This document shows, one piece after another, positions 40,249 to 53,049 of a stretch of 64,000 nt of DNA. Origin of the DNA: Heracleum sosnowskyi (taxonomy: Eukaryota > Streptophyta > Magnoliopsida > Apiales > Apiaceae). Position 1 is the stretch's first letter, and each line of letters opens with the position of its first letter. The notes below the pieces were generated by a model. The model was not told the DNA's origin. It saw only the letters and a program-made list of their open reading frames with translations, and made no database searches. The position numbers and the translations under genes are program-made. Location: contig CM061242.1 in NCBI GenBank assembly GCA_030848705.1, positions 62,817,064-62,881,063 of the forward strand, read 5' to 3'.

Positions 40249-42987
40249 TGAATTGTATTTGTTTTTTGATTTTTAGATTAGAGTTTGTTTTGATTAATTT
40301 GAGGTGATTTTAATTACATGTTTGTATTCATGTATTTCATTTGCTCGCCATGATTTTCCAATGCCTTGTGTTTGTATTAATTTGTTTATACTTAGACCAT
40401 GTTATTTCTTCTATTCAATATTGTTTATATCCAACCAAATGAATGGTTCCATTGTTATCATTCCATGTCAGCTGCCATGTAGTATCTCTACTTGTACGTG
40501 TAATTAGTATATATAACTACAACTCTTCACTGCAAGAATCAAAGGGGATGGCAAATGACAAGGATTCAATTCATTCTTTCTAATTGTGGTAAGTGAATTG
40601 AATCTTTGTCACAATTCACAACGAATTATGTTTGAGCTTAAGGGAATTTTGTGTATTCACGGAGATAAAATAGTAAGTAGTTTTTTTTTAAATTTCATTT
40701 TATTATATTCTCACTTTATTGTTCGGTTTGATTTGTGCCCTGTATATTCTTGAAAGAAATTAGAAGGTAAAACGGTGAAAAGAATCCAACAAAATACCCC
40801 TTTAAAAATTTGAAAAGAGCTTTTCCGGGTTGATGCGAGGGACTGCCCAAGTTCGGACATCACAGACCTAAGGTCCCATGATTCCCTAAGTTGAACTTTT
40901 CTTGTATTGAATACTGCACTCACTTTGATTAGTGAACAATCCATGACAAAATCTTTATAACATAATACAATTACCGAGATGCAATACCTGAGGATATTAC
41001 TGAAATTTCCTGAGGGTTTGATATTTTATTTGGACAAGTGGACAATACATTTTCATCCAAAGCATGTGAAGTTAAGGTAAAAGGTAAACTTACTATGGGA
41101 AACTGGTTTGCTTTTGGTGCGTTTACATGTCCTGCTTAAGCTTCGATTTCTTGCCTATAGTAAATTCTGATTATTTTATGCTACCCCTAATTATGTAGTG
41201 CTTGCAATATGTGCTCCTTAGACACTCTGATGCTTTTTAATGTACAACCATTATGTTGTTCATTTGATATTCATTCCCAATAACCTATGATATTACATGT
41301 CACATATCAGTCACATGGATTTATCCGTCAAGTTAGCTTGGTAACTTGACCCTCCTGTAAATGTAAGATACTGTATACTTAACCCTTAAGAATTATTTCA
41401 GAAATTTCTGCTCTTACGGTCTGAAGATTGTTGGGGATTTATCCGTCAAGCACTTGACAAGTTAGCACTCTCTATAAATGTAATGTAATATACTGTATAC
41501 TTGACCTATAAGAATTAGTATAGAAATATTGGCTTTTATGCTTTTATAATCACTGCAGAATCGAAGCTTATGCTCTTCTCATGGATACAAATGACAAGGC
41601 GTATACGTATATTGAAGACTTTTTAGAAGATCAAATCATTGCTTGAACTTAGAAAATTATGTAGAATGCAGGCTTTGTTTCTCTTTCGTTTTAAGCATTG
41701 CCACTGTGGATTGACATTTATGAACAGTTTGCAAAAAGTTACAGTTGTGATTAGAAGAAGCTATTAATCAAATTAGCCATTGTCACTATAACCGTTTACC
41801 TTATTGTTTTTTCCACCACCTAAGAAAAGTTTATTAGAACCATAACAAATACAAAAAATCGGCAATGTCAAGTCAACATTTTTGTACTCAATTCCTTTTT
41901 TTTTTTGCTAAATTTTTGTACTCAATTCCTACTGCTTCAATATTATGTATAATTTACGCTCTTAGCTATATGTATCAGTGACGTGTAAATACATCTGGCC
42001 CACTATGCTTCTTCGGTGACTCATAGGCTCTCGAATCGTTATCGTGGCTAGGTCCTGCTCGAAGCAAAGACATGCATATCGTGATTCAAAAGATGATATT
42101 GATATGTTTGGCAATTCTCAAGGTACTGTGAGTTCCCGTAATGATTTTGTCTCATTCATATCTAATTGAATCTGAACTATATGCAAATAATAGGGTTTCT
42201 CCTTGCAAGTTTAAAGTTTCAGAATCTATTCTTTGCATATATGATTCTTCGATCGGGTTGCTCTTGTTTGTGTCAATCAAGCATCCAAAGCTGATACTTG
42301 ATAATATCAGGGCTATGTCCGGTAACCAAATGATACTTCAATATTTGATATCTTACTATTAACGGCCTGTTTAGGACCCGTGCCAAATTCGGGCATAACA
42401 CTTACGATGAATTTTGGATCACTTGTTATATACTATTTTGTATGTCTTGTACTCTAAAATGAGTGCATCCAGTGATATCAAATGAGCAATGGAGCTCAGG
42501 TATGTGACCTGTAAAGAAATAGCTACGACCATTAAAAGCTGCAGAGTCCCATTATAGGTACGCAGTCCGACTGTGAGCTAATTACAACCGTGGGATCATT
42601 GTATGTTTCCATGTGCTAAATTGCCACATTCACACTTACTTGTGTCACTTCTTAGTAAATTAGATTGATATTCTAGAAAATATGTCATCCCCAATAGCTA
42701 GACAAATCTGAATATACTTTTCTAGAGAACCACATGTATGAATGACTACACTTTTTAAGATGTATTAAGTTGTGTTTCGAGACACTTTTAGGATCCTCTC
42801 CACCTCTGTGCTCATGTGTGTGCTCACTCTCCTTCCTTCCTCTAATGAAGAGTCGATCGTTAGTAGATCCACCAATTATGTTTTATAATTTATACCTCGG
42901 TACTTATTGGGATTTAGACATCTAAGTTGAATAATGTCAAAGTTTTGTTCTTGCCAATCCATCTTGGAGAACTCTATTTAGGTTTAT
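40249..42987. other. Non-coding DNA with exon-like scraps
   Basis: 2.7 kb without an intact gene. Bases 41560-41646 encode IEAYALLMDTNDKAYTYIED... to a stop after a CTGCAG acceptor. Bases 42026-42175 encode a 49-codon tail ending RNDFVSFISN then a stop, after a CATAG acceptor. Both look like terminal exons of unknown genes, but no linking exons can be placed. Composition is less AT-rich than 16822-21205, as in gene-flank DNA. Confidence 0.35.
41318..41530 (+). repeat. Tandem duplication of about 115 bp
   Basis: GGATTTATCCGTCAAG...GTAATGT/GTAAGATACTGTATACTTRACC...AAGAATTA occurs at 41318-41400 and again at 41436-41520 with small indels. Confidence 0.65.
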
Positions 42988-43705
42988 TGTAACACCCCCA
43001 GATCCGGGGTCAGAAATCTAGATTGTCACGTTCTCTTTTTCCAACTTAAACACTTGATACTTGAATCATAATAATAAATCAACACACACTATGACCCCAC
43101 AATATAAATACTCACAACAATTATAGTCTCATAAACGAAGTTACATAAGTAGCAGTCATATGATCCATAATGTAAAGTTGTTACAACCCAAAAGTAATTA
43201 CACTGGAAACCTGCTACCAATATGATTTCTACTTAAAACCATAAAGGTGGCGCAAAGGTTTGTTCTTGTTCATTAATATACATAAGTCATACTTATAAAT
43301 AAACCGGAGCAGCAAGAGCTGCGCTCTGAACCATCTCAGCCTTCCTACCTGTGGTGTTGCAACAATAAACCTACGGAACGTCTGTGCATTCCCTACGCGC
43401 TTTCGAGCGGTGAGGTAAGTCCTGGCCATCTATCCTAGCTGTTGTGTTGTGATATATATAAAAGAAGCAAAATGAGCACTAAAGCTCAGCAATAATATAA
43501 AGCAGTTTAAAAAGAAACTCTGTAAGCCTTTTATATCATTTGAAAATTTTGAAATCTCATTCGTATACAGAATGATGTTTTAAAAGTAATTGTCTCGTCA
43601 AAATATTACCATACAGTTCAAATACTGTATGAGGTAAAATACTTGTTAAACTATTATTAATAATTATCCGTAACCGGTATCTGACCAAAGTTACAAAGCA
43701 CTACT
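42988..43705. repeat. Fragment of a long LTR (same family as the solo LTR at 58705)
   Basis: Begins TGTAACACCCCCAGATCCGG, identical to the start of 58705-63135, and follows it with gaps (ATGAGC..AAGCTCAGCA, CATACAGTTCAA-TACTGTA). It then breaks off and the minus-strand copia fragment begins. Only the first 0.7 kb of the family survives here. Confidence 0.7.
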
Positions 43706-43714
43706 GATTTTAAT

Positions 43715-44690
43715 ATTATCTATTTGTCTGGAAATTTGACTCGGTATATCCCACAGACAACAAGTCCGAGGCATTGTAAATTAACATATACTTCTTAGTC
43801 CTTCGCAGGTACTTAAGTATTGTTTTTACTGCACTTCAATGTTCCTGACCTGGATTAGACTGATATCTACTGACCATGCCCACGGCAAAATAAATATCAA
43901 GCCTCGTATATAACATAACATACATTAAGCTTCCACATGCTGAGGCATAAGAAACTGCTTTCATGTTCTCTATCTTTTTAGGTGTCGTGGGACATTGCTC
44001 CTTCGATAGAAAAACTCCATGTCTGAAAGGTAAATTACCCTTCTTAGAGTCCTGGATGTTAAAACGAGCCAATACCTCATCAATGTAAGGTTCTTGAGAT
44101 AAAGCCAACATCCTTTTCTTGCGATCTCTTATTACTTTGATCCCAAGGATGTATGCGGCTTCAACTAAGTCCTTCATTTCAAATTGTTTGAACAACCATG
44201 CCTTAATTGATGACAACATCTCTACATTGTTTCCAATGAGTAAAATGTCCTCTACATATAGCACTAGAAAAACCACTGCATTTCCCTCACTCTTCCTATA
44301 CACACACGCTTCGCTTGGACTCTGATCATATCCATATGACTGGATTGCCTGATCAAAACGAATGTTCCAATACCTGGAAGCTTGTTTCAGTCCATAAATA
44401 GACTTCTTAAGCTTACACACTAGATGCTCTTGGCCTTCCTTAATGAATCCCTCTGGCTGCTGCATATAGATGAGCTGTCTTGACATCCATTTGCCAAATC
44501 TCATAATCGAGATGAGCTGCTATAGACAAAAGAATCCGGATTGACTTAAGCATAACTACCGGCGAAAAAGTTTCCTCATAATCGATCTCTTCTTTCCGAG
44601 TATATCCTTTCGCAACAAGTCTTGCCTTCCAGACTTTCACCTTTTTATCAGATCCTCTTTTTCTCTTGTAGATCCACTTACATCCAATGG
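43715..44690 (-). pseudogene. Decayed copia pol fragment (RT part), continues from 57277
   Basis: Minus-strand RT: PIGCKWIYKRKRGSDKKVKV, VAKGYTRKEEIDYEETFSPV, YMQQPEGFIKEGQEHLVCKL, SIYGLKQASRYWN and YVEDILLIGNN, where the usual catalytic YVDD has become YVED. A deletion after MDVKTA removes about nine residues and shifts the frame (44440-44504). A TGA replaces a tryptophan after NPGQEH (43836-43838), and further RNase H-side remnants run to about 43715. It is the older host of copia no. 2, whose target duplication GTTTT lies at 44691-44695. Confidence 0.88.
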
Positions 44691-44695
44691 GTTTT

Positions 44696-45794
44696 TGTAA
44701 CGCATAATGTAACATAAGATGTAAAAGAGATAACTACAACTCAACAAAGGACAAGACAGACAATAGTATTAATAGAAGCACAGGAATCCATAATCAAAGA
44801 AGAAAAGGTAAACTCAAAAAATCAAAATACGTTATGTATTCTTGAAGTCCGTAAACAGGTCACGGAAAGAAGTTCATGAAAATGTTCAAGCCTTAGTGAC
44901 AACAAAAGAAACAAGACATTCAAGACGACAGAAGTATGTGAATGATTTAGGGTTAAGTACCACGGGATTCCAGTGATTTAAACGAAGCAACCAGAACGAC
45001 AAAGGACTTATCAGCAGCATTGAATTGAAGACATAAAAGAAGAATTGATCAAGTGTTATTCATCTGTGAACCAGACCAGTTGCACTAGTTGACGGCACTA
45101 CAAAGATCAAGTTGTTTTATCGTCTCAGAAGAAAATGATACAGTCTAAAACTTAAACACCCTGAAACTTTTCTAAAAGGCTAACAAAAGAAAAGGTTCGA
45201 TAGTTTTCTAAATTAGAAAACCATCGAATGAAAAGCTTAAAGTGAATGAAAACTTTAATAAAGTAAAAGTTCCATTCGATAGTTTTTATTTTAAAAACCA
45301 TCGAATGTAATTATTACTTTATTATTCGATAGTTTTCAATTCATAAAGTGGGTGAAAAGTTTTCTTTGTTTGTCAGGTTGATTGAAAATTGGACGGCCAA
45401 GATTAATTCTTTTGATTTTGGTTCGATAGTTTTCAAAAACAAAAGACTACAATTACTAAGAGAGAGGCAGTGTCTTCCTCAGTCAGGTTATTTCATAGTA
45501 GCAATTACGGAGAGAGAAGTTTGAGCCGGAGAAGATCATAGAAATTTATAGTGCTCAGAATTCTATCAATGTATTGATTGTGAATAACCTAGAACCCATT
45601 GAAGCTAATCTACGGATTAGAAATTGTAGCACCCCTCGAGGTTTATATTTATAAAAAGATATATTCCCTGAAACTTGATTTGGTTTGGTGTGTTTGATTT
45701 CGTTATAGAACTGAAAGATTAATTCGCGAACGAAATTGAATTATTTGTGAGTATCGTATTCAACCCCCCCTTCTACGATACTTTGGACCTAACA
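44696..45794 (+). repeat. 5' LTR of copia no. 2 (1099 bp)
   Basis: TGTAACGCATAATG...GGACCTAACA. Contains four TTCGATAGTTTT words and two inverse AAAACCATCGAA or AAAAACCATCGAA words at 45196-45430. Confidence 0.95.
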
Positions 45795-45795
45795 G

Positions 45796-45807
45796 TTGGT
45801 ATCAAAG
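45796..45807 (+). other. Primer-binding site of copia no. 2
   Basis: TTGGTATCAAAG directly after the 5' LTR, matching initiator Met tRNA with one difference from TTGGTATCAGAG. Confidence 0.9.
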
Positions 45808-45954
45808 CTACTTGATTGATATACAAATCAGATCCGGTGAATGAGACCAAAATCAAACGTAGCGTGAAAATTCGAAGCAAATTTTTTAACTTTCAAAATT
45901 TTTCATTTAATTGGAATTTCTTGAATTTTAAACAATTTGAAATTTTCAGAAACC

Positions 45955-48372
45955 ATGAGTGCTCCAAAGACAACTGCTGGTATTAAAGTTCCCCCGTTTA
46001 CTAGAGATGATTTCGGTTTGTGGAAGATGAAGATGCTGTTATTTATCAAGGCATCTAATCCGTTGTATATTGGTATATTAGAGAATGGGCCGTTTGTACC
46101 AATGAAACCAGTTAGTGAATCTACAGCTCTTGATGGTAGCAGGATTCTTCAAGGCACCCAACCTAAGGATATTACTGAATATACAGATTCTGACAAAGAA
46201 CTGATTCGATTGGACACCGGTTTAATGTTGATATTGGCGGACTCTGCAGACAAGGAAATGAGCTATCAGTTGATGAACTGTACAAGCGGGAAACATATGT
46301 GGGATACCATTAACTTGATAATGGAAGGAACTGAAGACGTTCAGGAAAACAGATTGGACATCCTGACTTCTCAATATGAAGCGTTTAGGTCCCTGCCAGG
46401 AGAAAGTATAACTCAGGTCTTTGAGAAATATACTAAGCTTCTCAATGAATTGGCAATGAAAGGAAAGACCTATCCACTGAGAGAATCAAACAGGAAGTTC
46501 ATGATGACGCTGCCCCATCATGTAGAACACAAGTCATCATCCATTAGGGAAAGAATTGACTTCACAAAGATGTCATTAGAGATGATCTATGGCAAGTTGA
46601 AGACCTATGAGATGGAACAGGAACAAAGGGTGATAATCTACGGATCAGGGACAGTGGAGAACAAGCACAATGCACTTGTGAGATCAGCAGCACTTGTAGT
46701 GGATGAACCAATAACTTCTGAGATTCAGGTTCAAACCCCTAGAGCTGGAAAGGAGGTGATAATAGAAGCAGAAATGGATTCTGTGAATCTGGGTGTTGAT
46801 GAAAGTGATTACTACACCCTAGAAGAGCTTGAGCAAATGGAAGACAAAACCATGGCGTACTTAGCTGCAAAGTTTAGTCACATTCGTTTCAAGAGAAACC
46901 CTAAGTACAAGTTCAAGGGTTCAACCAACAGATTCCAGAAGAGCAATTATACACCTAGTACAGGCTTTAAGGGAGGCTACAAGACTGGCATGATTGATAG
47001 AAGCAAATCAAGATGCTACAATTGCAATGAGTTAGGGCATTTTGCCACTGAATGCCGGAAGCCTCGTCAAGCGAGAGACATGAAAGATGTCTATGGAAAG
47101 AAGGATTCTTATGATGAGTTAAAGAAAGAGAATGCCAAGCTTAAACAGCAATTGGAGGCATTCTCTGGAAAGCAGAAAGGGAAAGCTTATATAGTAGAGG
47201 GAAAGCACTGGGATGATACTGATTCGGATGAAGAGGAGGAATATGTAAATGTTGCTCTAATGGCTGACTCTTCAGAGGAATCACCTCAATCATCTCAGGT
47301 ACCTATCTTAACTACAATTGATATGTCTAATTCTGAGTACAAGAAAACTGTGCAAGATCTTAGTGTAGACTTGTTTAATGTACACACAAGCATGCTAGCA
47401 TCAGAAATGGAAAATGCTAAACTAGTTCTTAAGATTAAAAAGTTAGAATCTAAAAATGAAGAACTAGAGCTTGTAGCTGTAACATTAGAAGATCTTAAGC
47501 AAAAGAATGCGTACTTAGAGAACAAGGTCAAGTGTAATGATGAGATAGAGACTATCCTCAAGAAGCAGATTTCAGATCTAGATTTGAAGCTGAATGCTTT
47601 TAAGAATTCCGCTCTAGTGGCTAAGGAAATCATTGATACTCAGGCCATAGAGAATAAAACTGCTATAGGATTTGACTATAACAAGAAAGCTGGTAAGAAG
47701 ATTGTGGAATTCCCTGTGACATCTTCAGTTGGCAAAAGGAATACTCCACATGTTCTTAAGAATGTTGATTGTCCAGTTTTTGTTAAGCCATTTCCACCAC
47801 TCTTTCATAAGGATGACCTTTTCATAAGACAAGAATTGCTTGAGGAGGATTTGTTGAAGGAAAAAGAGGTAAAAACTAAGTTGCCTAGGAAATCAGTAAA
47901 AAATGAATTACCTAAACCTGATTTACCTAAAACTGAAGTAGGTGACGTAGTTAGTAATGTTAAAAAGAACAGGAATGGGAAGAAGAATGTTAATCAGGAA
48001 ATGGTTCCATTTTCTCCCATTGCATCTAGGAAGTTGTGCACTATTTGTAATTCTGCTGGACACCTTACACATGCATGTAAAAAGGTTAAAGTAGAAACTG
48101 ATAATGCTTCTGAAATGCATAACATGTCTGACATGCCTGATCTTCATGAACCCTGTGGAAAGAAAGATTGTTTGCTATGTAAGTACAACATCATGCATGA
48201 TTATTTTAAGTTGATGTCTGATAGTAGCAATAGCACTGATAATGTTAAATCCACAGATACTATGAATATCAAACAGGGTAAGACTAAATTGAATGTTACT
48301 CCTGTTAAATCATCTAAACCTTCAGGATCCCAAACAATTTTGGGTACCAAAGTCCGCTTAATCAATCTGTGA
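45955..48372 (+). CDS. Copia no. 2 gag (805 aa, intact)
   Basis: ATG 45955 (MSAPKTTAGIKVPPF) about 150 bp after the primer site. UBN2-type gag domain at about 10-230 (FGLWKMKMLLFIKASNPLYI, HMWDTINLIMEGTEDVQENR, MMTLPHHVEHKSSSIRERID). First zinc knuckle, CYNCNELGHFATEC, at about 354; a long coiled coil at about 470-560 (LASEMENAKLVLKIKKLESK); second knuckle, CTICNSAGHLTHAC, at about 694. It forms the particle shell and binds genomic RNA. The frame closes at TGA 48370-48372, inside the conserved TGTGATTGCAGGG word; pol follows in the +1 frame, opening at 48362. Confidence 0.93.
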   Translation: MSAPKTTAGIKVPPFTRDDFGLWKMKMLLFIKASNPLYIGILENGPFVPMKPVSESTALDGSRILQGTQPKDITEYTDSDKELIRLDTGLMLILADSADKEMSYQLMNCTSGKHMWDTINLIMEGTEDVQENRLDILTSQYEAFRSLPGESITQVFEKYTKLLNELAMKGKTYPLRESNRKFMMTLPHHVEHKSSSIRERIDFTKMSLEMIYGKLKTYEMEQEQRVIIYGSGTVENKHNALVRSAALVVDEPITSEIQVQTPRAGKEVIIEAEMDSVNLGVDESDYYTLEELEQMEDKTMAYLAAKFSHIRFKRNPKYKFKGSTNRFQKSNYTPSTGFKGGYKTGMIDRSKSRCYNCNELGHFATECRKPRQARDMKDVYGKKDSYDELKKENAKLKQQLEAFSGKQKGKAYIVEGKHWDDTDSDEEEEYVNVALMADSSEESPQSSQVPILTTIDMSNSEYKKTVQDLSVDLFNVHTSMLASEMENAKLVLKIKKLESKNEELELVAVTLEDLKQKNAYLENKVKCNDEIETILKKQISDLDLKLNAFKNSALVAKEIIDTQAIENKTAIGFDYNKKAGKKIVEFPVTSSVGKRNTPHVLKNVDCPVFVKPFPPLFHKDDLFIRQELLEEDLLKEKEVKTKLPRKSVKNELPKPDLPKTEVGDVVSNVKKNRNGKKNVNQEMVPFSPIASRKLCTICNSAGHLTHACKKVKVETDNASEMHNMSDMPDLHEPCGKKDCLLCKYNIMHDYFKLMSDSSNSTDNVKSTDTMNIKQGKTKLNVTPVKSSKPSGSQTILGTKVRLINL

Positions 48373-48380
48373 TTGCAGGG
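48368..48380 (+). promoter_or_regulatory. Conserved gag-pol junction word, copia no. 2
   Basis: TGTGATTGCAGGG, identical to 36141-36153 (minus) in copia no. 1. It contains the gag stop codon TGA. Confidence 0.4.
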
Positions 48381-51300
48381 GTAAGGTTAAAAGCTCAAAG
48401 GTTGTGTGGATTCTGGATAGTGGCTGTTCTAGACACATGACAGGTGAAGAGTCCCTGCTTATAGAGGTGGTTAAGAAGACCGGCCCGATTATAACCTTTG
48501 GAGATGACAGCAAAGGATACACTACGGGATATGGTAAATTGAAAGCTGGAAATGTCATCATTGAAAACATCTCTCTTGTTGAAGGATTAAAGCACAATCT
48601 TCTAAGTATCAGTCAGTTCTGTGATAAAGGCTACAATGTTGATTTCAGAAAGGACAAGTGATTGATCACCAACAGGAAGGATGAGAAGCTTACTTTACTG
48701 GGAGTGAGAAAAGGAAATTTGTTTATAGCTGACTTAAGTTCTACCAGTGAAGGAGAAGTTACATGTTTTTATGCAAAGGCATCTTTAGAACAAAGTTGGC
48801 TATGGCACAAGAAGCTCTCACATCTGAACTTCAAAACTATGAACTCTTTGGTAAAGAGAGAGTTAGTGAGAGGGTTGCCCCTGATGGAATTCAATCAGGA
48901 GGGACTATGTTAAGCATGTGAAAAGGGGAAGTCGAAGAAAGCATCACATGGAAGCAAAGGAATGACAAGCATTACTGAACCATTACAGATGATTCATATG
49001 GATTTATTTGGTCCAGTTAATGTTATGTCACTTTCAAGGAATATATATGCATTGGTGATGGTGGACGACTACTCCAAGTACACGTGGGTGTTGTTCATAC
49101 AATCAAAGGATGAAGCAACACAACTAATCATTGATCACATCAAGAAGATAGAAGTGGAAGCTAAGCTACCTGTGCGGACAATCAGATCAGACAATGGAAC
49201 TAAATTCAAGAATGCAGTTCTTAATGATTTCTGCTCAGAGAAAGGAATATCAAGACAATTTTCAGCACCAAGAACTCCTCAACAGAATGGAGTAGTGGAA
49301 AGGAAGAACAGGACCTTGGTTGAAGCAGCAAGGACCATGTTGAGTGAATCAAAACTTCCCACTTACTTTTGGGCTGAAGTAGTGAATACAACTTGCTACA
49401 CTCAGAATCGAACCCTGATCAACAAAGATCATGAAAAGACTCCGTATGAGTTAATGGCCAACAAGAAACCAACACTGAAGTACTTTCATGTGTTTGGTGC
49501 AAAGTGCTTTATACTTAAAGATGGAGAACATCTTGGCAAGTTTGATGCCAAAGAAGACGAAGGCATTTTTCTGGGCTATTCTCTGGAATCTAAGGCTTTC
49601 AGGGTATATGTGATTGAAGATAAGAAGGTGTTGGAAAGCTTTAATGTAACATTTGACGACACCAAAAGACCAGGCCTGCAAACTGGAGAGAACTCTGAAT
49701 CCTTGGTATTTGAAAATCTATCAGGAGATCTCTCTGACAATGAAGAAGTACCTGAAGTTGTTACAGTCATTAATAATAATCATAATGATAATGATTCTGG
49801 ACAAAGTGGTGACCAAAGTGGAGATCCTCAACATACAGGATCCACTAGTCAGTCTTCAGAATCAACAGATCAAACCGTCAACAACTCAGGGGGAGCAGGA
49901 GAAGGATCAACTAGTCACACTCCACAACATCTAGAACAAGGAGAATCATCAAGATCGCATCTGCCAAGACAAAGGGTATGGAATAGAGATCATCCCTTTC
50001 ACTTGATCATTGGTGATCCGGACACAGGAGTGAGAACTAGGAGAACATCACAAAATGAATGTCACTATTCTGGGTTTCTTTCAGAAACAGAACCTAAGAA
50101 AGTTGAAGATGCTCTAGATGATCCAGATTGGGTGATTGCTATGCAAGAGGAACTCAATCAGTTTGAAAGGCAGAAAGTTTGGAAGCTGGTACCCAGGCCT
50201 AAGGGAAAATCTGTTATTGGAACACGATGGGTATTCAGAAATAAGTTAGACGAAGATGGCATTGTAACGAGAAACAAAGCCAGGTTGGTTGCTAAAGGTT
50301 ACTCTCAAGAAGAGGGTATAGATTATGATGAAACCTATGCACCAGTAGCAAGACTTGAGGCCATCAGAATGTTTCTGGCATTTGCTGCACATTCCAATTA
50401 CAAGGTATATCAAATGGATGTGAAGAGTGCTTTTCTGAACGGGGAGTTAGAAGAAGAAGTGTATGTGGAACAACCTCCAGGTTTTGAGGATTCAAAACTG
50501 GCAGACTTTGTGTACTTTCTATTCAAAGCTCTCTACGGACTCAAACAAGCTCCAAGGACATGGTATGACACTCTCTCTGAATTCTTACTTGAAAATGATT
50601 TTACAGGAGGTGTTGTAGACAAAACTCTCTTTGTCAAAAAGCATAAAAATGATTTGATATTGGTGCAAGTATATGTTGATGACATAATATTTGGTTCTAC
50701 TAATGATGATCTATGCAAGAGATTTGCTAAGTTAATGCAGAGTCGTTATGAAATGAGCATGATGGGTGAATTGTCATTCTTCCTTGGACTACAAGTATAC
50801 CAAAGACAAGATGGTATATTCATTTGTCAGTCCAAGTACATCAAAGATCTTCTGAAGAAGTATCAAATGGAAGACTCATCTACAGCAAAGACTCCTATGC
50901 CAACTGCCACTAAGCTTGATAAGGATGAAACTGGTAAGAAGGTTGACATCACAGGCTACAGAGGTATGATAGGCTCATTACTTTATCTCACTGCAAGTAG
51001 ACCAGATATAATGTTTGCAACATGCTTGTGTGCTAGATTTCAGTCTGATCCTAAAGAATCTCATCTAATAGCTGTTAAGCGAATATTTAGATATCTTAAG
51101 GGGACCCCAAATCTTGGAATTTGGTACCCTAAATATACAGGATTTGATCTTATTGGATACACAGACTCTGATTTTGCAGGTTGTAAGATTGATCGGAAGA
51201 GTACTTCAGGAAGCTGTCAGTTTCTTGGAAGAAGGTTAGTTTCCTGGTATAGCAAGAAGCAGCATTCAGTTTCCACATCAACAGCTGAGGCTGAATACAT

Positions 51301-51619
51301 TGCTGCTGGAAGCTGTTGTGCTCAAATCTTGTGGATGAGAAACCAACTCCGTGACTATGGACTTTTGTTGACAAAGATTCCAATATTTTGGGACAACACA
51401 AGTGCCATAGCAATCTCAAACAACCCAGTGCAACACTCGAGGACGAAGCACATCGACATCAGGTATCATTTTATCCGAGAGCATGTCATGAATGGAACTG
51501 TGGAGTTACATTTTGTACCCACAGAGGATCAAATTGCAGACATCTTTACTAAACCGCTTGATGAATCCACTTTCAATAAGCTGGTTGGTGAACTTGGGAT
51601 GTTAAATCTTTCTAATTGA
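48380..51619 (+). pseudogene. Copia no. 2 pol with two in-frame stops
   Basis: Protease ILDSGCSRHMTG; TGA at 48659-48661; integrase zinc finger (HKKLSHLNF) with TAA at 48911-48913 just after the first cysteine of its Cys pair; integrase core with MDLFGP, RSDNGTKF and GVVERKNR; Gly/Ser/Asn-rich hinge; RT with YVDDIIFGSTND near 50673; RNase H (DSDFAGCKIDRKSTSG, STAEAEYIAA, ADIFTKPL). From 48914 to the stop at 51617-51619 the frame is open. All visible catalytic residues are kept, so the two stops (both explainable by one substitution) are the only defects seen. The protein copies and integrates the element; this copy would need help from others. Confidence 0.92.
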
Positions 51620-52079
51620 TTTTGATTAGAAGTCAGTAACTGCAGAGAGTCCTGGTGAATACATGAGTTTAAGAATTGCTATATCCTTAGGACTCGTGAA
51701 TTTATTTTCTGGAGCAATTCTCGTAGTTAGGATTTTTGTACTACTTTTATGTCATAATTATGGATGATATATCTTCTGGCATTTAATTAGTTATTAATTC
51801 TAAAAATTATTTAGGTGCTAATATTTGTTCTAAATATTCTAGCATCTATTTAATTTGAATTAATTTGCTTTGTTTTTAACATTGTAGATTAATGCAGCAT
51901 AATTGATTAGATTTTAATTGGTTAATATCACTCAATGATATTTAATTGATTTTATTCTAAGAAAATTGTGAATTTTCTGTTAAGAATTGATTTTGGTAAA
52001 TTTGAAAAGATTTATTAGAATTAAAACTAGGCAGGAAATAAAAATTCTGATTTTTAAAACATGAACAGGTTTTAAAATG
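51620..52079. other. Spacer after copia no. 2 pol
   Basis: AT-rich, non-coding, rich in TTAATTGATTT-type words. No feature beyond that. Confidence 0.5.
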
Positions 52080-52800
52080 AAGACAGAAGCAAAAAATATC
52101 GAATTTAGGAAATTCGATAGTTTTTCAAGTACATAGATAAATCTATCGAATTTAATTTTCGATAGTTTTTGAAAAGGAAAAGAAAAATTATCGAAAGCAT
52201 TTCTCGATAGTTTTTGAGATTTAATTTAAAATATATCGAAGGAATTTACCTTAATTAATATTTAAATTCTCGATAAATTTTGAAATACAAGGGAAAAATT
52301 ATCGAAGTGAACTTAATTAATTAATATTAAAGTTCTCGATAGTTTTTCCAAAAGAATTTGTTCGATAGTTTTTCAGATTTTCAAAGAAAAACACTTCGAT
52401 AGTTTTCTGATAAACCTTTTTAAATTCTGAGTTTCAAAAATCGAAGTTTAGTTGACAGGTTTGCCCCTTGCAGAAAACCATCGAAGGTACTTTTAAAAAC
52501 CATCGAACAAAGAAAAGACTATTTTATCCCTGTCAGTTTTAAAAGTATTTAAACATGCCTTAGTCTATTTCTTTATCAGTTTTTGCAGATCTGAGAAAGG
52601 CTAGTGTCGAGTTTTATATACTTACAATACATACACACGGCCAAAAACAATTTCTCGATAGTTTCTTCAATCAATTCACTGTTAATCTCTTGAAAATCCA
52701 TTTTCACCACAGTGATTTCACCATTAACCGTGACAGTTCTCTATTCTGAGTTTCTGTTAAGGTTTTTAAAGGGAAAACTATCGAAAACATCACTTAAAAC
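52080..52800. repeat. TCGATAGTTTTT / ATCGAA motif cluster in copia no. 2
   Basis: About a dozen copies of CGATAG(A/T)TTTT in both orientations, plus ATCGAA half-sites, in some 700 bp (for example 52119, 52159, 52209, 52335, 52362, 52397, 52654, 52770). Spacing is irregular, so it is a dispersed motif and not a clean tandem array. The same word occurs in the element's LTRs. Confidence 0.75.
52548..52640 (+). promoter_or_regulatory. Candidate internal promoter of the copia no. 2 extra ORF
   Basis: TATTTAAA-type word at 52549-52556 and TTTTATATACTTACAATACA at 52612-52631, about 430 bp before the ATG at 53050. The second word resembles the stretch preceding the equivalent gene in copia no. 1. 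Confidence 0.4.
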
Positions 52801-53049
52801 TCTAAGTACTTTGATAAAACAAGAAACTGGCGAGATTGTATTGTTTTAACAATCGATTTCTAAAGGTTAAATTTAGTTTCATTGTCAATCTACAGTTAGG
52901 GTTCTTGGTTTTGTTTTTTTTTTGGTTAAGGTGTTTTCTTTCGAAAAGAAAAGGGGTATATTGTGTCAAATTTGATTAATTAGTAATAATTAATTAAATT
53001 TAAAAGGAAAAATAGTTTTGGTTTATTTAAATTTTCTGGAAATTTTAAA

